From assembly GCF_011682145.1 (NCBI RefSeq), contig NZ_WHJH01000052.1, positions 1 through 49,764 on the forward strand: a stretch of 49,764 nucleotides of DNA, given 5' to 3'. This DNA comes from Massilia mucilaginosa. GTDB taxonomy: Bacteria > Pseudomonadota > Gammaproteobacteria > Burkholderiales > Burkholderiaceae_D. Positions 18,773 to 27,265 of the stretch are shown here, piece after piece (the first letter of the stretch is position 1; every line of letters begins with the position of its first letter). The notes below the pieces were generated by a model that was not told the DNA's origin, did not search any database, and worked only from the letters and a program-made list of their open reading frames with translations. The position numbers were made by a program, and so were the translations under genes.

Positions 18773-20852
18773 GGGAATCATCCTTTTCAATTTTTTCAAG
18801 TTGAACCGCGACATTGCGAAAATTCGATGTCCCCATCTCGCTGGTGGGCGCGGCGCGGCCGGTCAGCATGTTCGCGTTCGAGCGCCGCCAGTTGTCGGCG
18901 CCCTCCTCTTCCGGATACCACCACGAGGGCGCGACATACACCACGTCCGCTGCGATGCCGTCGAACAGCTCCGCGCAAAAACGGGCGCTGCCGGTGGCGC
19001 TGCGCACCAGCACCCAGTCGCCGGCGGCGATGCCCAGTGCCGCCGCCGCGTGCGGGTGGATCTGCACGCGCGGCAGCGGCTCGCGCTTGCGCAGGCTGTC
19101 GAGTTGGCGGTACTCCGAGTTGTAAAAGTTGCGGGAATGCGCGCTGGACATGCGGAAGTGACCTTCCGGCAATGCCTCCCCCGGCCGGTACTGCGGCAAG
19201 GCATCGCCTCCCATCCTGGGCAGGCCCGGATGCAGCAGGTTGACCCGGCCGCTGCGGGTGCGGAAGCCCTGGGTCGCGTATTTGCGGTAGTGCGGCGGGT
19301 TGGCGATCGGCCCGTGCTGCTTGAAGCTGGTCCAGGTATGCTTGATCCCGGCCAGTTTGTGATCGAGCGCCGTCTCCAGGTCGGGCCAGAAATGCTGTTC
19401 CAGTCCGAGGCGCCGGGCCAGCTCCAGGATGATTTCTTCGTCGCTGCGGCATTGGCCAACCTGGGCCAGCTTGCGGCGCGGCGCCAGGTAGGCATTGAAT
19501 TCGACGATCTGGTCGCGTTCCAGCCAGCTCCCCACCGGCAGCACCAGGTCGGCCAGCTGCGCGGTCGGGGTCATGAACAGGTCGCACGTCATGTGGAACT
19601 CCAGCTTACTCAGGGCGCGATGCACGCGCTCGGCGTCGGCGTACACCATCGGCAGGTTGCTGCCGAAATTGAGCAGGGTCTTGACCGCATACGGCTGGGC
19701 GTCGAGCATCGCATCCCAGACCGCGTCCGGATGCGCCCAGCCGGCCATCGACAGCACCGGATAGGCGCCCCCGCCCAGGCGCTTGGCTTGCTGTTCCGGG
19801 GCCAGTTGCCCGGCCAGCGGAAAACTGCGGCGGCCGTCGACCGGCAGCAGATCCCACAGCACGTCGCCGCCCGGCGCATCCAGGTTGCCGCTCAGGGCGC
19901 TGAGCATGCAGATGCTGCGCAGCGTGGAAAACGCGTTTTCGTTCTGCGACAAACCGGTGCCGGCCTCGATGCAGGCGCGCCTGGCCTGTCCGTAGGCGCT
20001 GGCCAGGGCCACCACCTGCGCGGCATCGATGCCGGTCAGTTCGGCGACGCGCCGCGGATCGTAGGCGCGCACGTGTTCGGCAAGTTCGTCGAAGCCATCG
20101 GTATGCCCGGCCACGAAGGCCGCGTCGTACCAGCCCTCCTTGATCATCACGTGCAGCATGCCGAGCGCCAGCGCGCCATCGCTGCCGGGCCGGACCTGCA
20201 GCCACAGATCGGCGCGCCGGGTCTGGTCGTTGGCGCGCGGATCGATCACCACCAGGCGCGCACCGCGCTGCAATGCCTTGGCCAGCTTGACCCCGATCAA
20301 GCCGTCCGAATGCGTGTGCAGCTTGTTGCTGCCCCACAGGATGATCACCTCCGGCTCGCCCTCGTAGTCGCAAAAGGTGAAGCCGCCGCAGGTGAGGATG
20401 GACGCCATCACGCGCGGGTAGAAGCACACATGGGCCGGTCCCAGCACATTCGGCGTTCCCAGGGTATTGGCAAAGCGGAACACCCATTCCTGGTAGTTGC
20501 GGTCCGTACCCTGGCTGAGCACCACCGATTCCGCGCCATGGCGGGCGATCTGCTCGCCGATCCTGTGCGCCGCCATGTCCAGCGCTTCATCCCAGGGCAT
20601 GGCGATGTGCTTGTCGCCCCGGCGCAGCAGCGGCTCGGTCAGGCGCGCCGGATGGGTGAGCAACTCCAGCGAGGCCTTGCCCTTCGTGCAAAAGAAGCCT
20701 TCGCTGGCGGGACTGGCGGGATCGCCCTTCAGGTCGCTGATCACGCCATCGCGCATCTGCACGATGACCCCGCAGCCGCCATGGCACATGCGGCATACGC
20801 TGCGCTGCTCGGTGCACTGGCCGCCCACGCCGTCGGGATGGTCGATGATCAT
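18762..20852 (-). CDS. Molybdopterin-dependent oxidoreductase (DMSO reductase superfamily)
   Basis: A 696-residue enzyme expected to hold a bis-MGD Mo/W cofactor and one Fe-S cluster. A 4Fe-4S motif CX2CX3CX27C is formed by Cys20, 23, 27 and 55. Cys143 in GPAHVCFYP is the likely metal ligand. The molybdopterin dinucleotide binding domain occupies the C-terminal ~110 residues (RVQIHPHAAAALGIAAGDWVLV). There is no Tat signal, so it is cytoplasmic. The closest relatives by pattern are cytoplasmic dehydrogenases/hydratases of the MopB family, such as transhydroxylases and acetylene-hydratase-like proteins. ATG 20852 overlaps the upstream stop as ATGA. Such an enzyme is rare in a specialised-metabolite operon. 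Confidence 0.88.
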   Translation of the reverse strand: MIIDHPDGVGGQCTEQRSVCRMCHGGCGVIVQMRDGVISDLKGDPASPASEGFFCTKGKASLELLTHPARLTEPLLRRGDKHIAMPWDEALDMAAHRIGEQIARHGAESVVLSQGTDRNYQEWVFRFANTLGTPNVLGPAHVCFYPRVMASILTCGGFTFCDYEGEPEVIILWGSNKLHTHSDGLIGVKLAKALQRGARLVVIDPRANDQTRRADLWLQVRPGSDGALALGMLHVMIKEGWYDAAFVAGHTDGFDELAEHVRAYDPRRVAELTGIDAAQVVALASAYGQARRACIEAGTGLSQNENAFSTLRSICMLSALSGNLDAPGGDVLWDLLPVDGRRSFPLAGQLAPEQQAKRLGGGAYPVLSMAGWAHPDAVWDAMLDAQPYAVKTLLNFGSNLPMVYADAERVHRALSKLEFHMTCDLFMTPTAQLADLVLPVGSWLERDQIVEFNAYLAPRRKLAQVGQCRSDEEIILELARRLGLEQHFWPDLETALDHKLAGIKHTWTSFKQHGPIANPPHYRKYATQGFRTRSGRVNLLHPGLPRMGGDALPQYRPGEALPEGHFRMSSAHSRNFYNSEYRQLDSLRKREPLPRVQIHPHAAAALGIAAGDWVLVRSATGSARFCAELFDGIAADVVYVAPSWWYPEEEGADNWRRSNANMLTGRAAPTSEMGTSNFRNVAVQLEKIEKDDSHAQ

Positions 20853-21859
20853 GTGGGCTGGTCCTCGAACAGCCGCGCCAGCGCCGCCATCAGCGCATGC
20901 TCGCGTTCCGCCGTGGCGGCAAAGCGCGCGGCCACCTCGCGCAACTGCGCCGGCGAGCGCGTCTCGGCGCTGGCGCGCAAGCCTTCGATGCAATCGGCCC
21001 AGCCCAGCTCCACCGCGTGCGCATCGGGCAGCAAGGGCGCCAGGCCGTCCAGGCCGAGCAGCTCCTGGCTTTCGCGCAGGAACTGGCGGTACAGGGCGCG
21101 GAAATTGGCGCCGCCGGTACCGGCGAATTCCCAGAAGTTGGCAACGCCCATCATGGTCCCTGCCGGATCGGCGAAGCGCGACCACCAGTCGGGCATCTCG
21201 CGCGCCAGCGTGCGCAAACCCAGGTGGCCGCGCGCGGGGTCGGCCGGCTCCAGGTAATTGCGGGCGCAGCCGCCGATGGCGGCGGCCAGCGCGGCGCGCA
21301 GATCGCGCATGCCCTCGGTCGTGACCACGCTGACCGACAGGCTGTCGGACGATTGCTGGCCTTGCCGCGATGCGCGCGCCTGCGCCAGGTCGGCCAGCGC
21401 GATCCGGTGGCTGCCGCCTTGCTGGGCGGTGTCGACCACCCATGCGTGCTGGCCATCGATGGCGTGCAGCGCCACGAAATGGGCGCAGAAATGGCGCTTG
21501 GCCGAGAAATACGGCAGGTAGAAAATATCGAGCTTCAAGCCCGCCACCCGCCCTACTTCGAGGATGGCGCGCGCCTGTGCCAAAGCCTGCCCGGCATCGG
21601 CCGACTGTTCGATGCGCAACTCCACCCCGGTGTTGGCCGCATAGTGGCGCAGCAGTTCGCCCGAGTCCCCGCGTCCCGACAGCATCGGCATCTCGTGGCG
21701 CGCATCGGCCACCGGCCAGGCCACGAAATCGAGGCCCTGGCCAAGCCCGAACACCATCGCTTCGCTGTGCAGGATGCCGGCGTGCGCCAGCATCATGCGC
21801 AAGGTGCCCGACTCGCAGTGCACGCCCGGGCGCGCCTGAAAATCCTTCAGGGCCAGCAT
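20849..21859 (-). CDS. BtrH-like protein (copy 3)
   Basis: A 336-residue homologue of BtrH, the butirosin acyltransferase (BtrH_N domain followed by a DUF4872-like helical part). The likely nucleophile is Cys15 in GVHCES. A His-containing segment (FCAHFVALH) and VVDT complete a papain-like arrangement. A GTG at 21901, overlapping the upstream stop, is possible. ATG 21859 fits the other two copies, which place the Cys at residue 14, and has GGAAGA nearby. It closely resembles the copy at 32048-33103 (VFGLG.GL, VGLKLD.YYL.YF). It may transfer an acyl group from a ligase product to an amine or alcohol. Confidence 0.8.
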   Translation of the reverse strand: MLALKDFQARPGVHCESGTLRMMLAHAGILHSEAMVFGLGQGLDFVAWPVADARHEMPMLSGRGDSGELLRHYAANTGVELRIEQSADAGQALAQARAILEVGRVAGLKLDIFYLPYFSAKRHFCAHFVALHAIDGQHAWVVDTAQQGGSHRIALADLAQARASRQGQQSSDSLSVSVVTTEGMRDLRAALAAAIGGCARNYLEPADPARGHLGLRTLAREMPDWWSRFADPAGTMMGVANFWEFAGTGGANFRALYRQFLRESQELLGLDGLAPLLPDAHAVELGWADCIEGLRASAETRSPAQLREVAARFAATAEREHALMAALARLFEDQPT

Positions 21860-21897
21860 GCCGTCTTCCACGCCGGCGCTGGCATTCGCCAGCGCGC

Positions 21898-23190
21898 TCA
21901 CAGCAGCACCTGGCGATAGCCTTCCAGGTCCAGCATGCCGCTGCCGCTGCCCAGCACCACAATGCACGGCTCGCTGCCCTCCTCGCGCGCGCGCCCGGCG
22001 GCGCGGATGGCCGCCGCCATCGCATGCGCCGACTCCGGCGCCACCAGGAAGCCCTCGGTGCGCAGCAGCAAGCGGCCCGCTTCGAACGCTTCATGCTCCT
22101 CGATCGCGACGGCGTCGAGCAGGCCTTCCTTTTTCAGCAGGCTGACCAGCGGCGAACTGTTGTGTTGACGCAGCCCTCCCGCGTGCACCGGCAGCGGGAT
22201 GAAGTCCGGCCCCATCGAATAGGCCAGCACGCGCGGCGTGTAGCCGGCCGGGTCGGACGAGCAGTATTCGTAGGTGCCCTGGGTCAGGCGCGGCGCGGCC
22301 GTCGATTCGGCGCCGAGGAAGGAGACCGCGCGCCCTTCGCGCTTGTCGCGCAGGAAGGGCAGCATGAAGCCGCACAGATTGCTGCCGCCGCTGACGCATG
22401 CGATCAGTTGATCGGGTCCCTGTTCGCCCGCCAGCGCCAGCTGGGCCCGGGTTTCCTGCCCGAGCAAGGTCTGGTGCAGGTGCACATGATTGACATTGCT
22501 GCCCGACAGGTAGGCCGAACCGGGGGTGGCCAGGGCGGCTTCGATCGCTTCGCTGATCGCGGTCCCCATCGTGCCCGGGTGGTCGGGGCGTTGTTCCAGC
22601 AAGCGCCGGCCGATGGCGGTGGCGCGCGACGGCGAGGGCGACACTTCCGTCCCCAGCAGGCGCATGTAGTGTTCGCGATAGCGCTTTTGCTCCATCGAGC
22701 AGCGCGCCATGAAAATCTTGCACTTCAGGCCGAACATCTGGCTGGCCAGGGCCATGCTCATGCCCCACTGTCCGGCCCCGGTCTCCGAGATCAGGCAATC
22801 GCGCCCCTCTTCCCTGGCATAGTAGGCCTGGGCCAGCGCGGTGCCGACCTTGAAGCTGCCCGTCACCAGGGTGTCTTCACGCTTGATGTAGATGCGCGCG
22901 CGCGTTTGCAGGGCCGCTTCCAGGGCCAGGGCGCGCCGCAGTGGCGTGGGACGGCCGACTTGCAGCAGGCGCTCGCGCACCGGCCCCGGAATATCGACCC
23001 ACTGTTCGGCCGGCGCATTCTGGCGCAGCAGTTCCGCCGGCCGGATCTTGGCCATGATCTCGGCCGAGGGCGGCACGTGCACATCCTCGACCGGCGGCAG
23101 GGCCTTGGGCAGATCCAATAGAAAGTTGTACCACTGCGCAGGAAGCTGCTCCTCGGTCAACCGGTATTCCAGGCACTGTTTCACGCTCAT
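21898..23190 (-). CDS. TrpB2-like PLP-dependent beta-substituting enzyme
   Basis: A 430-residue fold-type II PLP enzyme of the stand-alone TrpB2 kind. Visible motifs are GRPTPL, IKREDTLVTGSFKVGTALAQ with Lys114 as PLP lysine (the usual GSHK is GSFK), ETGAGQWG, and the phosphate loop CVSGGSNLCGF. TrpB2 proteins join an indole-like nucleophile to serine-derived aminoacrylate. No trpA is nearby, and the His-to-Phe change beside the lysine suggests altered chemistry. ATG 23190 is preceded by AAGGGGAAGG. It probably builds a non-standard amino acid precursor for the product. Confidence 0.85.
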   Translation of the reverse strand: MSVKQCLEYRLTEEQLPAQWYNFLLDLPKALPPVEDVHVPPSAEIMAKIRPAELLRQNAPAEQWVDIPGPVRERLLQVGRPTPLRRALALEAALQTRARIYIKREDTLVTGSFKVGTALAQAYYAREEGRDCLISETGAGQWGMSMALASQMFGLKCKIFMARCSMEQKRYREHYMRLLGTEVSPSPSRATAIGRRLLEQRPDHPGTMGTAISEAIEAALATPGSAYLSGSNVNHVHLHQTLLGQETRAQLALAGEQGPDQLIACVSGGSNLCGFMLPFLRDKREGRAVSFLGAESTAAPRLTQGTYEYCSSDPAGYTPRVLAYSMGPDFIPLPVHAGGLRQHNSSPLVSLLKKEGLLDAVAIEEHEAFEAGRLLLRTEGFLVAPESAHAMAAAIRAAGRAREEGSEPCIVVLGSGSGMLDLEGYRQVLL

Positions 23191-23207
23191 CACCTTCCCC
23201 TTGTCAA

Positions 23208-24383
23208 CTACAAATACCATTGCGCCAGCAGGCGCCAGCTATTCCGTTCTCCATGGGCCGGATACTGGTCCCAGGCACCTCCGCGCACATGCGTCCACTG
23301 CAAGGCGAGGTCGGCTTCATCGAGGCGCCAGCGCGCTTCCGACCACAGCAGCGAGCTGCGGTCCTGCGGATCGTGTTTCGCCACCACGCTCAGGTCCAGC
23401 CTCGGGCGCAGCGCATCGGGCCAGACCAGCATCGCGAACAGCCCCTTGCGGGTCGGCGGCTCCTGTTCGCGCCGCACGAAATCGCGATACGCCCAATACT
23501 GTGCGGGCCGCCGCGCCAGCGCCGCCCACTCTTGCTTGCCGAGCGCGGCCCCGCACCAGTGAAGCTCGGCCGTCAAGGACATCCGGTTGGCGGCGGTGTA
23601 GGTCGCGCCCGCCGCCAGGCGGTTGCGCCAGGCCCGCCCACCGCGACCACCCTCGCCGCCCAGCGCGCGCGCGAGCAAGTCGCGCTGCCGCCCGCCCGAC
23701 CACTCGGCATGCGCGGTGAGGGCGTCGCCGAGCAGGGCCGAGAGATTGATGCCGAGCTGCGGCGCTGCGCCCTCCTCCACCAGCAGCAGCGCCTGCGGCT
23801 GGAAATCGGGCGCCAGCCGCACGCTGCCGACCAGCAGCGCGCGCCCGCGGGCGTTGGTGTTGTCGTCATCGTGCCCGGCGCCGATGCGCGGCGCCAGCAG
23901 CGCGCTGACCGAGCCGCCGTCCCACACGCGCTGCCCCTGCACCAGATAGGTGCCGCTGCGGCTGCGGCGCAGCGTCTCCGGGTCGACCGAGACGACCGAG
24001 CGCACCGCGCGCGCCCGGAAGTAGTCGCTCGGGTTGTAGCCGGCGGCGACGCCCTGGCGCGGATTGACGCGCCCGATGTCGATGGCGCTTTCGGCGCTCG
24101 TGGTCCAGCTCAGGTAGGCATCCTTGACGGTGTTGATCGAGCGCCGCTGCGTGCCCCCGATATGCTCGAAGCGGTCGGCCAGCTTGAAGCGCCAGTCGGC
24201 GCCGGCCTGGTATTCCCAGCTCGCATCGACCGACAGGCGCGCCGGGCGCCGCGCGCCGGGCTGCGGCGCGCGCAATCCCGCTTCGAGTTCGAGCGAGGCG
24301 GCCCATGGCGCACCGCCCTGGCCCGCGTGCGATGCGGCGCAGCACGCCAGCATGGCGGGCGCCAGGGTGCAGGCGCGGCGCAT
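23208..24383 (-). CDS. Outer-membrane beta-barrel protein of unknown family
   Basis: A 391-residue exported protein: signal peptide ending near AASHA-GQ, then alternating strand patterns through to the C-terminal LLAQWYL. An aromatic penultimate segment like this is usual for outer-membrane barrels. Its start overlaps the LolA-like gene stop by 1 nt, so it belongs to the four-gene export module 27265-23208 (ATPase, FtsX permease, LolA-like, barrel). It may be the outer-membrane exit or acceptor of that module. No specific porin family is recognised. Confidence 0.7.
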   Translation of the reverse strand: MRRACTLAPAMLACCAASHAGQGGAPWAASLELEAGLRAPQPGARRPARLSVDASWEYQAGADWRFKLADRFEHIGGTQRRSINTVKDAYLSWTTSAESAIDIGRVNPRQGVAAGYNPSDYFRARAVRSVVSVDPETLRRSRSGTYLVQGQRVWDGGSVSALLAPRIGAGHDDDNTNARGRALLVGSVRLAPDFQPQALLLVEEGAAPQLGINLSALLGDALTAHAEWSGGRQRDLLARALGGEGGRGGRAWRNRLAAGATYTAANRMSLTAELHWCGAALGKQEWAALARRPAQYWAYRDFVRREQEPPTRKGLFAMLVWPDALRPRLDLSVVAKHDPQDRSSLLWSEARWRLDEADLALQWTHVRGGAWDQYPAHGERNSWRLLAQWYL

Positions 24384-25168
24384 CACGCGTCGCGCTCCAG
24401 CCTGAAACGCGGCAGGTAGTCGCGCTGGAACCAGGAATCCGGAATCTCGCGCCCCACGTAGCCGGAAAAATCCATCACCGTGATCCAGCTGGTATCCGTG
24501 CCATCGATGATCACCGCTTCGGTCGGCCGCAGCTCGCCGAGCACGCGCTGCGCGCGCCGGTAGAAGACCGACTTGAGCAAATGCCCGCTGCCGCTGTAGT
24601 ACTCGGCCTTGACCGGATGGCGGCTGGCACTGTCGAGCCAGAGCCGCACCCGGTGGTAGTTGGCCTGCCTGGTATGGGCGGCCAGGTTGAGCAAGGTGCA
24701 CTGGCGCGCCTGCACATCGCCGTCCTGGATCTGTTCCTCGCCCACCAGTTCGGCGCGGTAGTCGCGCGCCAGGTTGGCGGTCACCACATCGCCGCTGGAA
24801 GCGCGCCCGAGCAAGCGCTGCTGCGGCGAGATGCGCACCGCGGCGCGGCTGGACGGGTCGAAGAACCACATGTCGCTGCCATTGACCAGCATCAGCTTGT
24901 TGGCGTCGCGCAGCGGGCGCGCGAAGCGCACCAGGTTGCGGTACTGGCCGCTGGCACCATCGATCTTGGCGTAGATGTTCAGGCTGCTCTCATCGGTCTG
25001 CCTGCCGGCGCGGTACTCGGTCAGGCGCACATCGACCGCGAACGGCTGGACCGGATTGCGGATCGCGTCGCTCCGCGCCAGCAGGGCATTCGCGTCCGGC
25101 GCGCCGGCGCGCGCCGGCGCGCACGCGGCGAGCAACGCCCAGGCCAGCACGGCGCGCCGTTCACACAT
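24383..25168 (-). CDS. LolA-like outer-membrane lipoprotein-sorting protein
   Basis: A 261-residue periplasmic protein with a signal peptide ending near APARA-GA and a LolA/LppX-type half-barrel: VDVRLTEYRAGR..., repeated strands, and a NYHRVRLWLDSASRHPVKAEYY segment typical of this group. LolA-like proteins chaperone lipophilic molecules across the periplasm. It overlaps the FtsX permease gene by 8 nt and the barrel gene by 1 nt, so it should act with them. The cargo could be a lipoprotein or the hydrophobic product itself. Confidence 0.83.
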   Translation of the reverse strand: MCERRAVLAWALLAACAPARAGAPDANALLARSDAIRNPVQPFAVDVRLTEYRAGRQTDESSLNIYAKIDGASGQYRNLVRFARPLRDANKLMLVNGSDMWFFDPSSRAAVRISPQQRLLGRASSGDVVTANLARDYRAELVGEEQIQDGDVQARQCTLLNLAAHTRQANYHRVRLWLDSASRHPVKAEYYSGSGHLLKSVFYRRAQRVLGELRPTEAVIIDGTDTSWITVMDFSGYVGREIPDSWFQRDYLPRFRLERDA

Positions 25169-26558
25169 GGCGCAGCGACTCGACGATGGCCAGGCGCCCG
25201 GCGCGGCGCGCCGGCCACCACGCGGCCAGCAGCGAGACCACGAGCAGGGTCAGTACCGCGTTGGCGATGATCTTGTACTCGCCCCACAGGCCGACCGAGA
25301 TCGTTTGCGGCTCGACCGTGCCGGGCGGCAGCCAGCTCATGCCCGCATGATTGACGGCATAGGCGATCCCCAGCGCCAGCAGCAGCCCGGCCACGGCGCA
25401 GGCGGCGCCCAGCAGCAATGCCTCCCACACGAAGACGGCGGCAATCGCGCCGCGCTGCATGCCGATGGCGCGCAGGGTGCCGATTTCGACCGTGCGTTCG
25501 GCCACCGCCATGTTGACCGAATTGGCGACCGAGAACAGCACCACGCAACTGAAGAGCAAGGCGACGAAACCGAACAGCGCCCCGAACATGCCCAGGATTT
25601 GCCCGTACGAGGGGTTGATCGTGTCGAAGCCGAGCACGGTGAGCTGCTCGCCCTTGAAGTCGCGTGCGAGGATGGCGCCGATCCGTTCGCGCGCCGCTTC
25701 CAGGTTGGCGGTGGAGTCCAGCTGCACCACCAGCGAGGTGGCCCGTGGCGCCGCTTCGCCGTACACCAGGCGCTGGGCGCGCGCCAGGTGCAGCTCGATC
25801 CAGCCGTCGTCGAGCTCCTTGACGCCCTGGCTTTGCGCCTTGACCACTTTCAGGTCGGCCACATTCGGCGCGCCGCTCTCGCCCGCGGCCAGCAACTGGA
25901 TCACGGGAGCGCCGGCATCCGGCGCCGCGCGCGGCGCCGGCTGGCTCAGCGCGCCAAGGGCGGCCAGTCCGGCCGGCTGCGCCGCGCCTTCGGCCGCGCG
26001 CAGCGCCAGCGGGGGCGGACAGTCGGGTACCGCCAGCGGTCCGCACAGGCGCAGCACGCGCGCCACGCCGGTGCCGATCACGGCGGCGTCGGGCGCCGAC
26101 CCTTGCAGGGCCAGGTTGCCCGGCTTGATCGGCAGGGCGTAGGCATTCCAGGCGCGCATGCGGTTCTGGTCGTCCACCAGGGTACCGCGCCCGAACACCG
26201 TGCGCGACACGTTCGCACCGGCGTTGCCGGCAATGCCGCCCAGCTTGAGCGATGGCGTGATCACCAGCACCTGGGCGCTTAGCTGCGGATCGCGCCGCAC
26301 CGCATCGATGATGCGCTGGTAGTCGGCCAGTCCGTAGGCGGCCGGGTTGCCGTCGCCATACAGCAGGAAGTCGCGGTGCTGGATTTCCAGGTGCCCGCCA
26401 TGGCGCACGAAGTTGGTCTGCAAGCCCTGGTCCACCGTTTGCACATACGCGCCCAGCAGCAGCAGCGCGCACACCCCGACCGTCATGGTGAGGAAGGTCG
26501 ACAGCGAACGGCGCCCGTTGCGCCAGACATTGCGCGCCGCCAAAGCCAGCGCGCTCAT
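25161..26558 (-). CDS. MacB/LolE-type ABC transporter permease
   Basis: A 465-residue FtsX-domain permease. One membrane helix follows the N-terminal RNVWRNGRRSLSTFLTM, then a ~270-residue periplasmic domain, then three helices at about 320-440 (LGMFGALFGFVALLFSCVV, VWEALLLGAACAVAGLLLALG, AVLTLLVVSLLAAWWPA). The GTLRAIGM coupling motif lies between the second and third. Such permeases work with a separate ATPase, here the gene overlapping its start by 4 nt. They move substrates from the inner membrane or periplasm outward by mechanotransmission. Confidence 0.88.
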   Translation of the reverse strand: MSALALAARNVWRNGRRSLSTFLTMTVGVCALLLLGAYVQTVDQGLQTNFVRHGGHLEIQHRDFLLYGDGNPAAYGLADYQRIIDAVRRDPQLSAQVLVITPSLKLGGIAGNAGANVSRTVFGRGTLVDDQNRMRAWNAYALPIKPGNLALQGSAPDAAVIGTGVARVLRLCGPLAVPDCPPPLALRAAEGAAQPAGLAALGALSQPAPRAAPDAGAPVIQLLAAGESGAPNVADLKVVKAQSQGVKELDDGWIELHLARAQRLVYGEAAPRATSLVVQLDSTANLEAARERIGAILARDFKGEQLTVLGFDTINPSYGQILGMFGALFGFVALLFSCVVLFSVANSVNMAVAERTVEIGTLRAIGMQRGAIAAVFVWEALLLGAACAVAGLLLALGIAYAVNHAGMSWLPPGTVEPQTISVGLWGEYKIIANAVLTLLVVSLLAAWWPARRAGRLAIVESLRHV

Positions 26559-27265
26559 GCTTCCACCAGTTGTTTGAGGCCGGCGTCGGATGCGTGCAGG
26601 GCGCCGTCGCGCAGATTGATCACCGTGTCGGCCCCGGCGATGAGCGAGGTGTCGTGCGAGGCGAACAGGAACGACACGCCCTGCTCGCGCTGCAGCCTGC
26701 GCATCAGCGCGACGATCTGGGCGCCGGTGGCGCGGTCCAGGCTGGCGGTCGGTTCGTCGGCCAGCACCAGGCGCGGGCGCGCCGCCAGGGCGCGCGCGAT
26801 CGCGACGCGCTGCCGTTCGCCGCCCGACAGTTCGTGCGGCCGCCGCCCCTCCTTGCCGCTCAGCCCGACCGCGTCCAGCAGGAAGGCGACCCGCTCCTTG
26901 CGCGCCGCGGCATCCTGTTTGGCCAGTTGCAGCGGATAGGCGATGTTTTCCGCCACCGTCAGGGCCGCCAGCAGGTTGAAGTTCTGGAACACGAAGCCCA
27001 GATGCTGGCGCCGGAAGGTGGTCAGCGCCTTTTCCGGCAGCTTGCCGACGTCGGTGCCGGCGATCTCGATGCTGCCGCTGTCGGGCCGGTCCAGGCAGCC
27101 GATCAGGTTGAGCAAGCTGGTCTTGCCGGAGCCGGACGGTCCGGTCAGCACGCTGAAGCTGGCGCCGGCGATGCTGAAGCCGACCTTGCGCACGGCCGCC
27201 ACCGGCACCCGGCCGAGACGGTAGGATTTGCTGACATCGCGCACGATGAGAATAGGCATGGTCAT
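26555..27265 (-). CDS. ABC transporter ATPase (LolD/MacB type)
   Basis: A 236-residue ATPase: Walker A GPSGSGKTS, Q-loop FVFQNFNLL, signature LSGGERQRVAIARAL, Walker B LVLADEPT, H-loop ASHD. The LSGGERQ form and length match LolD/MacB-type ATPases that pair with FtsX permeases. ATG 27265 (GGAG 5 nt upstream) overlaps the upstream monooxygenase stop as ATGA. Its own stop overlaps the permease start in the same way. It powers the export module 27265-23208. Confidence 0.92.
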   Translation of the reverse strand: MTMPILIVRDVSKSYRLGRVPVAAVRKVGFSIAGASFSVLTGPSGSGKTSLLNLIGCLDRPDSGSIEIAGTDVGKLPEKALTTFRRQHLGFVFQNFNLLAALTVAENIAYPLQLAKQDAAARKERVAFLLDAVGLSGKEGRRPHELSGGERQRVAIARALAARPRLVLADEPTASLDRATGAQIVALMRRLQREQGVSFLFASHDTSLIAGADTVINLRDGALHASDAGLKQLVEA

